64,000 nt of DNA from a bacterium (GTDB taxonomy: Bacteria > Myxococcota_A > Polyangia > Nannocystales > Nannocystaceae). The notes below the pieces were generated by a model, which was given only the letters and a program-made list of their open reading frames with translations, ran no database searches and had not been told where the DNA came from. Below, piece by piece: positions 9,411 to 18,425 of this stretch. Location of the stretch: positions 338,480 through 402,479 of the forward strand of contig JANSYI010000003.1 in the NCBI GenBank assembly GCA_024742475.1, in the 5' to 3' direction. Numbering within the stretch: the stretch's first letter is position 1; each line of letters starts with the position of its first letter. Made by a program: the position numbers and the translations under genes.

Positions 9411-9973
9411 GGCTGCTGCACGCGCTCGTCGTGCTGACGATCGTGGGCTTCATCGTCGTGCCGAACATCCCCACCAAGCACCTGCCCCTGGCGGGCACGA
9501 TGGCCAAGTGGGCCAAGAAGGTGTCGTTCAAGCAAGGGTGGCAGATGTACGCCCCCAACCCTCAGCGCGCGCAGATGTACATGAACCTCACCGCGGTCTA
9601 CGACGACGGGTCCGAGCGCAGGCTCGAAGAGACCGTCCAGGAGAATCAGGCGTGGGGCACCCACTTCATGTGGGACAAGACGCGGATCGACATCTGGCGG
9701 CAGTACGCCAACTTCAACGCAAAGCACCGCAACAACAACCGCGTCTGGTACCTCAAGGGCGTCTGCGTCCGCGAGGCGCGTCGCGGCCCGATCCCCAAGC
9801 GCATCGTGATGCATCAGGTGCGGCGTCGCTTCACGCCGCCCGAGAAGGTCGCCCAAGGGGCACCCGCGCTCGGCAAGCCCAAGCGCACGTTCATCACGGT
9901 CCAGTACTGTCAGCACCCGGTGGTCAAGGAGATCATCGACGCGGACCCGCGGCGGTCCGCGGCGCGCGGTTGA
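9329..9973 (+). CDS. DUF5819-like membrane-anchored protein paired with HTTM gene
   Basis: About 214 residues: one N-terminal transmembrane helix (LLHALVVLTIVGFIVVPNIP), then a soluble domain with GWQMYAPNPQRAQMYMNLTA. The W-x-x-(Y/F)-APNP pattern is typical of DUF5819 proteins, which are commonly encoded beside HTTM genes. Here the HTTM gene starts 3 bases downstream. The start is uncertain: GTG 9329 or TTG 9293, both inside the 3' end of the protease gene, implying translational coupling. Function is unknown. The pairing suggests an accessory subunit of the HTTM protein, possibly presenting substrate outside the membrane. Confidence 0.75.
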   Translation: MDAPADAAPTSTTGDVVSQAPRQHPALRLLHALVVLTIVGFIVVPNIPTKHLPLAGTMAKWAKKVSFKQGWQMYAPNPQRAQMYMNLTAVYDDGSERRLEETVQENQAWGTHFMWDKTRIDIWRQYANFNAKHRNNNRVWYLKGVCVREARRGPIPKRIVMHQVRRRFTPPEKVAQGAPALGKPKRTFITVQYCQHPVVKEIIDADPRRSAARG

Positions 9974-9976
9974 GCC

Positions 9977-10909
9977 ATGACGCTGCTCCGACGCATCGAC
10001 GCCTTCGTCGGCCGACTCGCGCTCGACGGCGAGGACCCGACCGCGCTGGGCCTCGTCCGCATCCTGCTGGTCAGCGTGCTCACGGCGAGCCTGCTGACGC
10101 ACGTCGGAGCGGTCTCGGACTATTTCTCCACCGACGCGGTGTTGTTCGGCACGTGGGCCGAGGAGGCGTTTGGAGGGCGCCTGTCGCTCTTCTTCTGGGT
10201 CGAGGACCCGTGGGCCGTGCGGGCGATCTTCGCCGTCGGCGTGCTCGCCCACTTGCTGTGGTTGGTCGGTCGTTTCACGCGGATCTCGGCTCTGGTCGCC
10301 TGGGTGGTCTGGGTGAGCATGTTCGGCCGCAACCCGCTGCTGTACTCGCTCGCCGACCAGCTGCAGATGGTGCTGTGCACGCTGCTGATGGTCATGCCGA
10401 GCGGCAATGGCCTGTCCCTCGATGCCAGGGCTCGAGGTACGCGTCCCGTGCCGGTGTGGTGCCGGCGCGTGCTCCAGCTTCAGCTCGCCGTCGTCTACAC
10501 GTCGACAGGGCTGCTCAAGGACGGCAAGACCTGGCACGACGACGGCACCGCGCTGTACTACTCGCTGTCCAACCCCTACAACCGGCACTTCGACATCGCG
10601 CCAACGCTCGCGATGCTGCAGCCGTACGTGCTGCGCCCGATGACGTGGCTCGTGCTGCTGTGGGAGGTCGGCTTCGCACCGTTCGTGGCGCTGCACTGGC
10701 TACGAAGTCTGCTCGGCCGACCCCGCCGCTTCCCCGACCTGCGTTGGCTGTTCCTGGGCTTTGGCGCCATGATGCACATCGGCATTCAGAGCATGCTCTA
10801 CGTGGCGTGGTTCAGCCCGCTGTGCCTCGCCACCTACTTCGCCTTCCTCCGGCCCGAGGAGGCGCGCCACCTCGGCGCCCGCTTGCGCCGGATGCTCGGG
10901 CGCTCTTGA
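9977..10909 (+). CDS. HTTM-domain (vitamin K-dependent gamma-carboxylase-like) membrane protein
   Basis: 310 residues and polytopic. Typical HTTM features are the N-terminal LGLVRILLVSVLTASL helix, the DQLQMVLCTLLMVMPSG segment, and QLAVVYTSTGLLKDGKTWHDDG before YYSLSNPYNR. HTTM is the membrane domain shared with vertebrate gamma-glutamyl carboxylase; most bacterial members have unknown chemistry. It is short compared with full carboxylases and lacks their large lumenal domain. The separately encoded DUF5819-like protein immediately upstream may supply that role (inference). It forms an operon with 9329-9973 and probably with the protease. Confidence 0.85.
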   Translation: MTLLRRIDAFVGRLALDGEDPTALGLVRILLVSVLTASLLTHVGAVSDYFSTDAVLFGTWAEEAFGGRLSLFFWVEDPWAVRAIFAVGVLAHLLWLVGRFTRISALVAWVVWVSMFGRNPLLYSLADQLQMVLCTLLMVMPSGNGLSLDARARGTRPVPVWCRRVLQLQLAVVYTSTGLLKDGKTWHDDGTALYYSLSNPYNRHFDIAPTLAMLQPYVLRPMTWLVLLWEVGFAPFVALHWLRSLLGRPRRFPDLRWLFLGFGAMMHIGIQSMLYVAWFSPLCLATYFAFLRPEEARHLGARLRRMLGRS

Positions 10910-10929
10910 AGCTCGCCGGAGGAGTGCGC

Positions 10930-12150
10930 TCAGGCCCCGCCGGAGCCGAGGACTTCGACCTCGTCGATGTACCAGCCGCCGCGCTCGTTGGCGCCGTCGC
11001 TGCCGATGAGGAAGCGGACGTAGAACGTGTCCCCGGCGTACTTGGTGATGTCGAAGGTCGACTCGACCCAGGTGCCTTCGTTCTCCTTGGAGTCGTTGCC
11101 CGAGAAGCCTGCGCTGCCCTGAACCGGCGGGAACGAGGCGTCGAGCACCGGGCTGTCGATGTACAGCACGCCTTCGGTCGGCGCGATGGTGACCCACCCG
11201 TCGACGAGCGAGTCGGGGTCGCCGGTGGTGACCTGCACGATGCCGCCGTCGTCGTTGCCGATGCCGCCTTGGAACTGGAACCAGTGCCGGATGGTCATCG
11301 TGACGGTCTGGCCGCCGCAGTTCGACAGGTCCATGTTGCCCGAGCGTACGAAGCCAGACTCATCGGCCTGGTAGTCGCCGTTGAGGTTGGTGCCCCACAC
11401 GCCGGTCTTGCCGACGCCGGGCCCGTCGTCGAACGGGCCGGGGTCGCCGCACTCCCACGACTCGACGGGTGCCGCGCCGGTGGTGCGCAGCGTGACCCAG
11501 TCGCCGGGGCACTCCTCGGGGGTGTCGAAGCGGAAGGTGTAGCCGCACTCGGTGCACGCGGTGGTGTCGATCTGGCAGCTGTCCATGCAGGTCAGATCGC
11601 CGGCGGTGCCCTTGCCGAGCGTCTGACAGTCGGTGGTGATCGGCATGTCCAGCTCGCAGGCTTCGTTGCCGTTGAGCTCGCCGTCGCCGCAGTAGACGCA
11701 CTGGCTCGTGTCGTAGCGGCAGCTGGCGGGGTTGCAGCCGAGCGTTCCGCCGGTGAGGACACCGGGGACCAGGGGGTCCTTCAGGTCTTCGCAGGCCGCG
11801 CCACCGAACTCGTCTTCGGTGCACTCGCCGTCCATGCCGCAATCGCAGTCTTCATCGCCTTCGATGGTGCCGTTGCCGCAGAGCGCTCCGCCGCTGAATC
11901 CACCGGACGAGGACGCGTCGGCTTCGCCCGTGCTGCTGGAGGATTCGGCTGGGGCCGTGGTCGCCTCGCCCGTGCTGGAGCTGCTCGCGGAGTCGCCCGA
12001 GCTCGACGTCGATGGGTCGGGCGTCATCGTGCCCGCATCGCTCGAGGTCGACCCGCCAGTGAAGTTGTTGTCACCGCCCGAGACGTCGGTGGTGCACGCT
12101 CCAAGAAGTACGGTTGCGCCGATCAGGCAAGCCAAGCCGCGAGAATCCAT
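10930..12150 (-). CDS. Cys-rich surface lipoprotein with C-terminal MAM-like beta domain
   Basis: 406 residues. MDSRGLACLIGATVLLGAC is a lipoprotein signal with lipobox LGAC. A ~75-residue Ser/Thr/Gly/Ala linker follows. The middle region has repeated Cys motifs (LCGNGTIEGDEDCDCG; CVYCGDGELNGNEACE; CTECGYTF) that resemble myxobacterial Cys-rich repeat modules. The C-terminal ~190 residues form a beta-rich domain ending FYVRFLIGSDGANERGGWYI-DEVEVLG, like the MAM or immune-inhibitor-A type domains of secreted proteins. A role in extracellular binding or adhesion is inferred. The start was placed at the ATG giving an intact signal; the longer open frame upstream has no coding character. Confidence 0.8.
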   Translation of the reverse strand: MDSRGLACLIGATVLLGACTTDVSGGDNNFTGGSTSSDAGTMTPDPSTSSSGDSASSSSTGEATTAPAESSSSTGEADASSSGGFSGGALCGNGTIEGDEDCDCGMDGECTEDEFGGAACEDLKDPLVPGVLTGGTLGCNPASCRYDTSQCVYCGDGELNGNEACELDMPITTDCQTLGKGTAGDLTCMDSCQIDTTACTECGYTFRFDTPEECPGDWVTLRTTGAAPVESWECGDPGPFDDGPGVGKTGVWGTNLNGDYQADESGFVRSGNMDLSNCGGQTVTMTIRHWFQFQGGIGNDDGGIVQVTTGDPDSLVDGWVTIAPTEGVLYIDSPVLDASFPPVQGSAGFSGNDSKENEGTWVESTFDITKYAGDTFYVRFLIGSDGANERGGWYIDEVEVLGSGGA

Positions 12151-12267
12151 GCGCTGGGTTATAGCGGATTTCCGCCCTCGCGCCCTGAGGTGTCGGGAAA
12201 CGTGCGTGTGGGACTTCACGACCCGCAGACCGCCGCGAGCGAGTCCGCGCGGCGGTAGGATGCGGCC

Positions 12268-12477
12268 GTGGGGCTGACCTATGAACGGCGACGACGGCTG
12301 CTTTGGGTCGCAGCTGCCGTGTTGGTCGGTGTGCACGTGATGGCACCCGATCGCGCAATCGTGATCGGGGGCGTGGTTCCTTGGGATCTGGCCTTCCACC
12401 TCGGGTGGATGGTCGCCGCCGGGCTTCTCATCGAGTTGATTGCACGGACCGGTTGGCGGGACGTTGACGATGCGTGA
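12268..12477 (+). CDS. Small membrane subunit (DUF3311-like) of SSS transporter
   Basis: 69 residues with two transmembrane helices (LLWVAAAVLVGVHVMA and WDLAFHLGWMVAAGLLIELI). It starts at GTG 12268, preceded by AGGA, and its last 8 bases overlap the start of the sodium/solute symporter gene. Small two-helix proteins of the DUF3311/DUF997 kind are known companions of SSS-family permeases. The overlap supports a joint complex. No catalytic residues are expected or seen. Confidence 0.75.
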   Translation: MGLTYERRRRLLWVAAAVLVGVHVMAPDRAIVIGGVVPWDLAFHLGWMVAAGLLIELIARTGWRDVDDA

Positions 12478-13915
12478 CCCGACGATCATCGCCGCGGTCG
12501 TGCTCGGCTACTTCGGGGTCGTGGCCGCGATCGCATATGCGGCGTCGAAGCGGGGCAGCATGGACGCCGAGGACTACTTTCTCGGGGGCCGCAGCGCCAA
12601 GACGTTGGTCCTGTTCATGGCGCTGCTCGGGACCAACGTCACGCCGTTCGTCCTGATGGGGATCCCGGGTCTGGCCTACCACCACGGCATTGGGGTGTTC
12701 GGGCTCAACGCAGCCATCGTGGCGCTGGGCATCCCGCTGTCGTTTTGGGCGATCGGCTATCCCGCCTGGCGAGCGGCGCGGGCGACGAGGGCGGTGACCC
12801 CGGCGGAGCTTTACGCGACGCGCCTGCGATCCGGCGCGCTGGGGGTGGTCTTGTTCGTCGCGTTCGTCGTCTACACGCTCCCGTACCTGGTCTCGTCGGT
12901 GCTCGGGGTTGGCGTGGCGGTCTCGGTGCTCACCGCCGATGCGGTGTCCCTCGAGGCGGCGTCGTTGGGCCTGCTGGTCGTCACCGTGCTCTACACGGCG
13001 ACCGGCGGGATGCGGGCGACGATGTGGACCAACGTCTTTCAAGGGTCGGTGTTCGTCGGGTTCGTCGTCTTGGCATTCGTCGGCGTGGCCGATCACCTCG
13101 GGGGATTCGAAGCGATCACGGCGCGCGTCCAGGCCGAGGCTCCCCAGCTCCTCGAACGTGGGGAGAGGCCGATGTTCGCGCCCGCAGCGTGGGCGTCGTG
13201 GGGCCTGGCGATCTCGCTGACGGTCATCGCCTTCCCCCACATGCTCGTGCGTATCTTCGCCGCGTGCGACGTATCGGCGCTGCGCAACACGTGCCGCCTG
13301 TATCCGCCCGCCCTGGTGCTGCTGTGGCTGCCCGTGGTGATGCTCGGGGTCTGGGGCGCGGTCGCAATCCCCGGGCTCGAAGGACGGGCGTCCGACGGCA
13401 TCTTCGTGCGGCTGGTGCAGGACGCCTTCGGGCCGTGGCTCGAGGGCCTCTGTCTCGCCGGCGTGTTGGCGGCGGTGATGTCTACCGTCGACGCGCAGTT
13501 CCTGACGCTCTCTTCGATGCTCTCTCGCGACGTGCTGCTGCGGCTGCGCCCGGCGCTGTCCACCGCAGACCAGGTCCGCGCGGGTCGAATCTTCGTGGCG
13601 ATCGTCGCGATCGTCACCGCGCTCTTGGTGGTGGGCAAGCCGGCGTCGATCTTCTCGATCGCGTCGTTTTCCTTCTCGGGCTACGTGATGCTGGTGCCGA
13701 CGCTGTATCTCGGGCTGCGGAGCCGCTGGTTCACGGCACCGGGCGCGATCACGTCGATCGTGCTCGGCAACGCCGTTCTGCTCGTCGCGTGGGTGCAGCC
13801 TACGCCGTGGCTGGGCGTTCACCCGGTGGGGTGGGGCCTCGCCGCAGCGATCCTTGGTGCCCGGCTCGGAAGTCGCTGGGGGCAACCCGCACCCGAGGGC
13901 CCCGTCGAGGTGTGA
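12470..13915 (+). CDS. Sodium:solute symporter (SSS family)
   Basis: 481 residues with about 13 predicted transmembrane helices. The N-terminal DYFLGGRSAKTLVLFMALLG and the central TGGMRATMWTNVFQGSVFVG (the conserved TGG...A..WTDxxQ segment) are characteristic of SSS permeases that couple uptake to sodium. The substrate cannot be read from the sequence. ATG 12470 lies within the last codons of the small upstream gene, so translation is probably coupled. The next gene begins 21 bases downstream on the same strand. Confidence 0.88.
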   Translation: MRDPTIIAAVVLGYFGVVAAIAYAASKRGSMDAEDYFLGGRSAKTLVLFMALLGTNVTPFVLMGIPGLAYHHGIGVFGLNAAIVALGIPLSFWAIGYPAWRAARATRAVTPAELYATRLRSGALGVVLFVAFVVYTLPYLVSSVLGVGVAVSVLTADAVSLEAASLGLLVVTVLYTATGGMRATMWTNVFQGSVFVGFVVLAFVGVADHLGGFEAITARVQAEAPQLLERGERPMFAPAAWASWGLAISLTVIAFPHMLVRIFAACDVSALRNTCRLYPPALVLLWLPVVMLGVWGAVAIPGLEGRASDGIFVRLVQDAFGPWLEGLCLAGVLAAVMSTVDAQFLTLSSMLSRDVLLRLRPALSTADQVRAGRIFVAIVAIVTALLVVGKPASIFSIASFSFSGYVMLVPTLYLGLRSRWFTAPGAITSIVLGNAVLLVAWVQPTPWLGVHPVGWGLAAAILGARLGSRWGQPAPEGPVEV

Positions 13916-13936
13916 ACGGGCTACGATTGCCCGCGC

Positions 13937-14896
13937 ATGGCCAAGCCGCTCGAGTACAACGCCACCATCACGCAGCGCATCGACCTCGAGCCCACGCTCT
14001 CGGTGTTTCGCGTCGAGCCGGACGCGCCGTTCACCACCTCGAGCGAGCCGTGGTTCGTCCCGGGCCAGTACCTCACGCTAGGGAGGAACCGTCCGCCGGG
14101 CGTCCAGGACGATCCCAGACCGGCCTCGGTGCGCCGCCCGATGTCGATCGCCTCGGCGCCCCATGACCTGCGAGACGCGGAGTTCTACATTCGCCAGGTC
14201 GGCACGCCCGAGTCCGACCTGCCGCTCACCCACGAGCTGTGGAACATCAGCGTCGGCGACCGCATGTACGTTCGGCCGACGCCTGCGGGCAAGTTCACGC
14301 TGCAGGACACCTGCGGCGTCGACGACTCCCGCCTGAAGGTGACGGTGGCCGCGGGCACGGGCCTCGCGCCGTTCCTGTGCATGGTTCGCGCGCGCGTGCG
14401 CGACGACGCGGGCGCAGATCTCAGCGACTTCGCCGTCGTGCACGGTGCGAGCTACCCGACCGGCCTCGGCTACCGCGGTGAGCTCGAGGGTCTCGCCCAC
14501 AGCAACGGACTCAAGTACATCCCGACCGTCTCGCGTCCGAAGGAGGCGCCCGAGTGGACCGGGAGCACGGGCCGGGCCGAGGCGCAGTTCAGCGAGGCGA
14601 ACCTGGGCAAGACCGAGGCCGCCTTGGGTCTCGAGGAAGGGGGACTCACGCCCGAGCGCGCCGTCGTCCTCATCTGCGGGCTCCAAGGCACGATCGGCGT
14701 CACCATCGAGGCGCTGCTCGCACGCGGGTTCGTGCCCGACCACCGCCGGCTGCGCCGCGCGCTCGAGGTGCCCGACGATGTGCCCGCGTCGGTCTACTGG
14801 GAGCAGTACGACTCCACCCCGGTGATCGACACGAAGGACGACGCGTTGATGGAGCGGCTGCGCCGTTCGCTGCACGACGCGCTCAGTCGTCGCTGA
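13937..14896 (+). CDS. Ferredoxin--NADP(+) reductase family flavoprotein
   Basis: 319 residues. The N-terminal FAD domain holds RRPMSIASAP, the flavin-binding R-x-x-S motif, followed by the GDRMYVRPTPAGKFTL segment. The NADP domain shows VAAGTGLAPFLCMVRA (GTGLAP nucleotide motif) and the late VVLICGLQGTIG segment. These enzymes move electrons between NADPH and ferredoxin or flavodoxin in the cytoplasm. The product is longer than the usual ~260 residues, with extra sequence after the NADP domain. It is convergent with the DUF885 gene; the two coding ends overlap by 14 bases. Confidence 0.9.
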   Translation: MAKPLEYNATITQRIDLEPTLSVFRVEPDAPFTTSSEPWFVPGQYLTLGRNRPPGVQDDPRPASVRRPMSIASAPHDLRDAEFYIRQVGTPESDLPLTHELWNISVGDRMYVRPTPAGKFTLQDTCGVDDSRLKVTVAAGTGLAPFLCMVRARVRDDAGADLSDFAVVHGASYPTGLGYRGELEGLAHSNGLKYIPTVSRPKEAPEWTGSTGRAEAQFSEANLGKTEAALGLEEGGLTPERAVVLICGLQGTIGVTIEALLARGFVPDHRRLRRALEVPDDVPASVYWEQYDSTPVIDTKDDALMERLRRSLHDALSRR

Positions 14897-16949
14897 GGAC
14901 GTCGTCGAGGGCGGAGTCGAAGTCCTCGGCGGGCGCCTCTTCGACGATTTGCGGGTCCTCTTCGTCCACGACCTCGACCACGGCCTCATCCTCTGTGTGG
15001 TCCGCCGCGTCGCTTGGGGCGGGCTCGGGCGGCGCCTCGGGGGCACCGTCGGCTGCGGCCGCGTCGGCGGTCCACCCCATCAGTCGTGGCAGCGCCTCGA
15101 CGGGCGGGGCTCCGTGGCTGAGGGCCTCGGCGTGAAACTGCGACATCGAGAAGCCACCGCGCGCCTCGGCCTGGGCGCGCAGCGCCTTCCAGGCTCGGGC
15201 GCCTGCGAAGTAGGTCGACAGCTGCGTGGAGGTCAGCTGTGCGCGCGTCCACTTGCCGACCGCCTCGCCCTCTTGCTGGTACGAGCGGGCGATCATGAGG
15301 TCGAGGGCCTCTTCGCGCGTCATCGAGCCCGCGTGCACGCCGTGGTCGAGGATCGCGTTGGTGACGGTGCGCAGGTAGAACTTCAGAGCGTGCAGCGCGA
15401 GCGCCTTGGCGCGCAGCTCGGGGTCCACCATGACTGCCCACAGGCCCTTGGGGATCTGCGGTGGGCGCTCGGCCTCGGGGGAGGGGCCGACGCCGCGGTA
15501 GCCCGCGTCGATCATGACCTGCTCGGTGTAGACCGCCCAGCCTTCGACGAAGGCGCCGTTTTGCAGCACGCGGCGGACCTTCGAGGGCTCGCGCTTGCCG
15601 TAGTACAGCTGGACGAAGTGCCCGGGAATCGCCTCGTGTATCGAGAGGATCTCGAGCATGAAGTTGTTGTACTCGCGCAAGAACGACTCGGTGACCTCGG
15701 GCGCCCACGTCTTGGGGATCGGCTGCACCAGGTAGAAGCTCGGCAGGCTGGCGTCTTGGGATTCGAGGGCGCCGGGCGCCGCGAGACCGGCGATGAAGAC
15801 GCCTTGCTGGTGGGCGGGCGTCCAGATCACCTCGAGCGCCTCGGCGTCGTCGAGGGGCACGATGTCGTTGGCGACGACGAACTCCGAGAGCCGCGAGAGG
15901 TTGGCCTCGGCGGCGTCGCGGAGGGACTCGGGTGGCACGTGCCACTGCGCGAGCGCCTCGAGCACGGCTGGGGTGAGCGCCGCGTTGGGGTCGCCTTGGG
16001 CGCGGCGCACGATCCGGCGGACGGTGCGGCGCCCGAGCAGCGGCTCGGCGAGGTCGCCGGCGAGCTGCGCCATGGCCTTGCGAACCCGCCCGTGTTCGAT
16101 CACCGCGTCGCGCCGCAGCGCATCGGCGTCCACGTCGGCGTCGAGGGTGAGCGCGAGCTTGCGCGCGTAGTTCTCCGGTCCCAGCCGCCACGACCCGGCA
16201 GCGCTGGGCAGGACGGCGGTGCGCAGGTGCTGCTGAAGGTCGCGCAAGGCCATCACGGCAGGCCCCGAGGCAGCGCCGATCTGCTGCCGCGCGCCCTCGG
16301 GGGCCTGTGCCAGCCGCTCGAGCGTGGTGTTGCGGACCAGCGTGACGAGCCCGTCGATCTGGGCGATGGCGACCTGCGTCTGCGGCAGCTTGCACGCGGC
16401 CGCGTCGAGGTTGAGCTTGGCCTGCTCGACGAAGCCCGGCAGCGCCGTGAGCCGAGCGGTGACCGAAGCCGCGCGGGCCTCGGCGGGCGCGAAGTCTCGC
16501 GAGATGAGGTCGTCGATGCCCGCGCCGATCATCGACACGTACCAGTACGGGTCGGTGCGCCAGGGCTGCTCGACCTCGATCACGAACGCGTCGAGGTCGA
16601 GGGCGTTGAGCAGGATCTCGTTGTCGACCTGCTCGTCGACGGAGGACTTCGTCGCCTTGGCCAGGGCTGAACGGGCGCTTTCGATGCGTGTGCGTTCAGC
16701 CTCGATGCCGGCGTCGGACAGGTCAGGCCATGCGCCGTCGTAGTCGTGCACGCCCATCGCGGTCGCCGCCACGGGGTGCGCGGCGAAGTACGCGGCGAAG
16801 ATCGACTCCGCGGTCTCGGACAGCGTGGGCGGCTTTGGCGGAGGCTTCGGCGCGGGCGGAGGCGGCGGAGGCGGGGGTTTGCAGCCCACCAGCGCGCCCT
16901 GCATGGTCAGGGCGAGCAGCAAGCGGGGGAGTCGCGAACGCAAGGTCAT
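14883..16949 (-). CDS. DUF885 family lipoprotein (putative metallopeptidase-like)
   Basis: About 688 residues. MTLRSRLPRLLLALTMQGAL leads to the lipobox LVGC, then a Pro/Lys linker. The DUF885 core includes ILSIHEAIPGHFVQLYYGKR and FVEGWAVYTEQVMIDAGY. The HEAxPGH and EGWAxYxE motifs are the hallmark of the family and look like a zinc-peptidase site, though its activity is poorly characterised. A ~60-residue Glu/Asp-rich tail follows the core. An ATG 14 codons upstream is also possible. The lipid anchor suggests action in the periplasm or at the surface. Confidence 0.88.
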   Translation of the reverse strand: MTLRSRLPRLLLALTMQGALVGCKPPPPPPPPAPKPPPKPPTLSETAESIFAAYFAAHPVAATAMGVHDYDGAWPDLSDAGIEAERTRIESARSALAKATKSSVDEQVDNEILLNALDLDAFVIEVEQPWRTDPYWYVSMIGAGIDDLISRDFAPAEARAASVTARLTALPGFVEQAKLNLDAAACKLPQTQVAIAQIDGLVTLVRNTTLERLAQAPEGARQQIGAASGPAVMALRDLQQHLRTAVLPSAAGSWRLGPENYARKLALTLDADVDADALRRDAVIEHGRVRKAMAQLAGDLAEPLLGRRTVRRIVRRAQGDPNAALTPAVLEALAQWHVPPESLRDAAEANLSRLSEFVVANDIVPLDDAEALEVIWTPAHQQGVFIAGLAAPGALESQDASLPSFYLVQPIPKTWAPEVTESFLREYNNFMLEILSIHEAIPGHFVQLYYGKREPSKVRRVLQNGAFVEGWAVYTEQVMIDAGYRGVGPSPEAERPPQIPKGLWAVMVDPELRAKALALHALKFYLRTVTNAILDHGVHAGSMTREEALDLMIARSYQQEGEAVGKWTRAQLTSTQLSTYFAGARAWKALRAQAEARGGFSMSQFHAEALSHGAPPVEALPRLMGWTADAAAADGAPEAPPEPAPSDAADHTEDEAVVEVVDEEDPQIVEEAPAEDFDSALDDVLSDD

Positions 16950-17090
16950 GGCAAGCCTGGGGCGCGTCCTACGGCGGGCACACAGCGCCATCTGCGTAGG
17001 CGGCGGGTCGAGTTCTAGCATGGGGCCGTACGCGCGGGGGCGGCGTGCTGGCGAGGTTTTCGGACGAGCGGCCACAAAGGCATACGCTGG

Positions 17091-18416
17091 TTGGGAGTGG
17101 CCAAGACGCCCGACAGAATCGAGATCGACGACGAGGGGTCGGTCAGCGCCGAGGGAGAGACCCGGCGTCGCCTGCGAGACCTCGCGGGGCCGTATCGCAT
17201 GTTCGCCGACGCGCCCGGCCTGATCGTCCTGCGTCGAGAGATTCGGGGAGACCACGAGGCGCCCGTCCACGACGAGGATGAGCTCGATGCTGCGCTCGGC
17301 CTGGAGATCGACAGCGGCCACATCGACGCGGGCGTCCGGGTGATCCTCGCCGGCGAGATCATCAACCGGATGACGCTGTTCCAGATGATCGAGATCATCG
17401 CCGAACGCGGTCTCCATGGCGACCTCACCGTGCTCGCGGCCGGCGGGAGCACGCTTGCGATGCGGCTGTCGCAGGGCGCCCTGGTCGACGCGCGCAGCGA
17501 CCACGGCGACGATCGCCTCGGTCAGGTGCTCGTACGTGCCGGCTATCTCTCCGAGACCCAGCTCACCGAGCTGCTCTGGGAGGTCTCGCCGCAGCGCCGG
17601 CTCGGGGAGGTGTGTCTCGAGCGGGGCTTGCTCGGGCGCGAGGCGCTGTTCGAGTGCCTGCGCCAGCAGACCGAGGGCATCTTCTTTCGGGCGCTGATGG
17701 TCGACCACGGCAGCTTCGTGTTCACGACGCCCGACGCCCGCGCCCCTTCGTCGGCGCTGAGCCTGCACATCCCGGTGCGGCCGCTGCTGATGCACGGCAT
17801 TCAGCGGCTCGACGAGATGGAGCTGTATCGCGACGTCATCCCCAACGACGACGTGATCCTCGAGCCGCGTCCGGGCAAGGACCCCACCGCGCTCGACCCC
17901 GAGGCGCAGCGGGTGCTCGCGATGCTCGACGGGTCGACCTCGCTGGGCTCGATCTCCTCGGCCAACGACCTGGGCGAGTACGAGATCACCCGCATCGCGT
18001 ACAACCTCGTCAAAGCTCGGTACGCCCGGGTCGGGCGGCGCTCGGGCGTCGACGATGCCGTGCTCGACAAGCTCGTCGATGCGTTTGCGCAGATCCTCGA
18101 CGACATCTTCTTCGCGATCGGCCGCTTCGGAGATCGCGACGCGGCGCTCTCGATGCTCGGCGCGTGGGTGCAAGGCTGCGGCTACGACTCCGTATTCGGC
18201 GAGTCGATCATCACCGACGGCACGATCGACAAGGCGCACGTGCGCACCTGGGTCGCGGCCTCCCACGAGGGCAACCCGCTCGCGTCGTTTCATCAGGTCG
18301 CCCACGAGCTCGTCTCGTTCGCGATGTTCTGCGCCGGCTCAGCGCTGCCGCGAGAGCACGAGCTCGCGCTGTCGCGGGACGTCAACCAGCGGCTGTCGGC
18401 GATCTCGTCGCCGTAG
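17091..18416 (+). CDS. DUF4388 (PATAN-like) domain protein
   Basis: 441 residues, no signal peptide. Residues ~95-230 form a DUF4388-type region: GDLTVLAAGGSTLAMRLSQG followed by ALVDARSD, a repeat unit RLGEVCLERGLLGREALFEC, and EGIFFRALMVDHGSFVFTT. Such domains occur widely in deltaproteobacterial regulatory proteins and are probably adaptors. A winged-helix-like segment (LDPEAQRVLAMLDGSTSLGS) follows. TTG 17091 has AAAGG ten bases upstream; GTG 17097 is the alternative. It is convergent with the MNIO operon, with only 9 bases between stops. Confidence 0.8.
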   Translation: MGVAKTPDRIEIDDEGSVSAEGETRRRLRDLAGPYRMFADAPGLIVLRREIRGDHEAPVHDEDELDAALGLEIDSGHIDAGVRVILAGEIINRMTLFQMIEIIAERGLHGDLTVLAAGGSTLAMRLSQGALVDARSDHGDDRLGQVLVRAGYLSETQLTELLWEVSPQRRLGEVCLERGLLGREALFECLRQQTEGIFFRALMVDHGSFVFTTPDARAPSSALSLHIPVRPLLMHGIQRLDEMELYRDVIPNDDVILEPRPGKDPTALDPEAQRVLAMLDGSTSLGSISSANDLGEYEITRIAYNLVKARYARVGRRSGVDDAVLDKLVDAFAQILDDIFFAIGRFGDRDAALSMLGAWVQGCGYDSVFGESIITDGTIDKAHVRTWVAASHEGNPLASFHQVAHELVSFAMFCAGSALPREHELALSRDVNQRLSAISSP

Positions 18417-18425
18417 CAAGGGCCG

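Noticed and set aside
9508..12258. 916-residue plus-strand frame
   Set aside because: It crosses three real genes in other frames and consists of Arg/Ala/Pro-rich shadow sequence with no domain.
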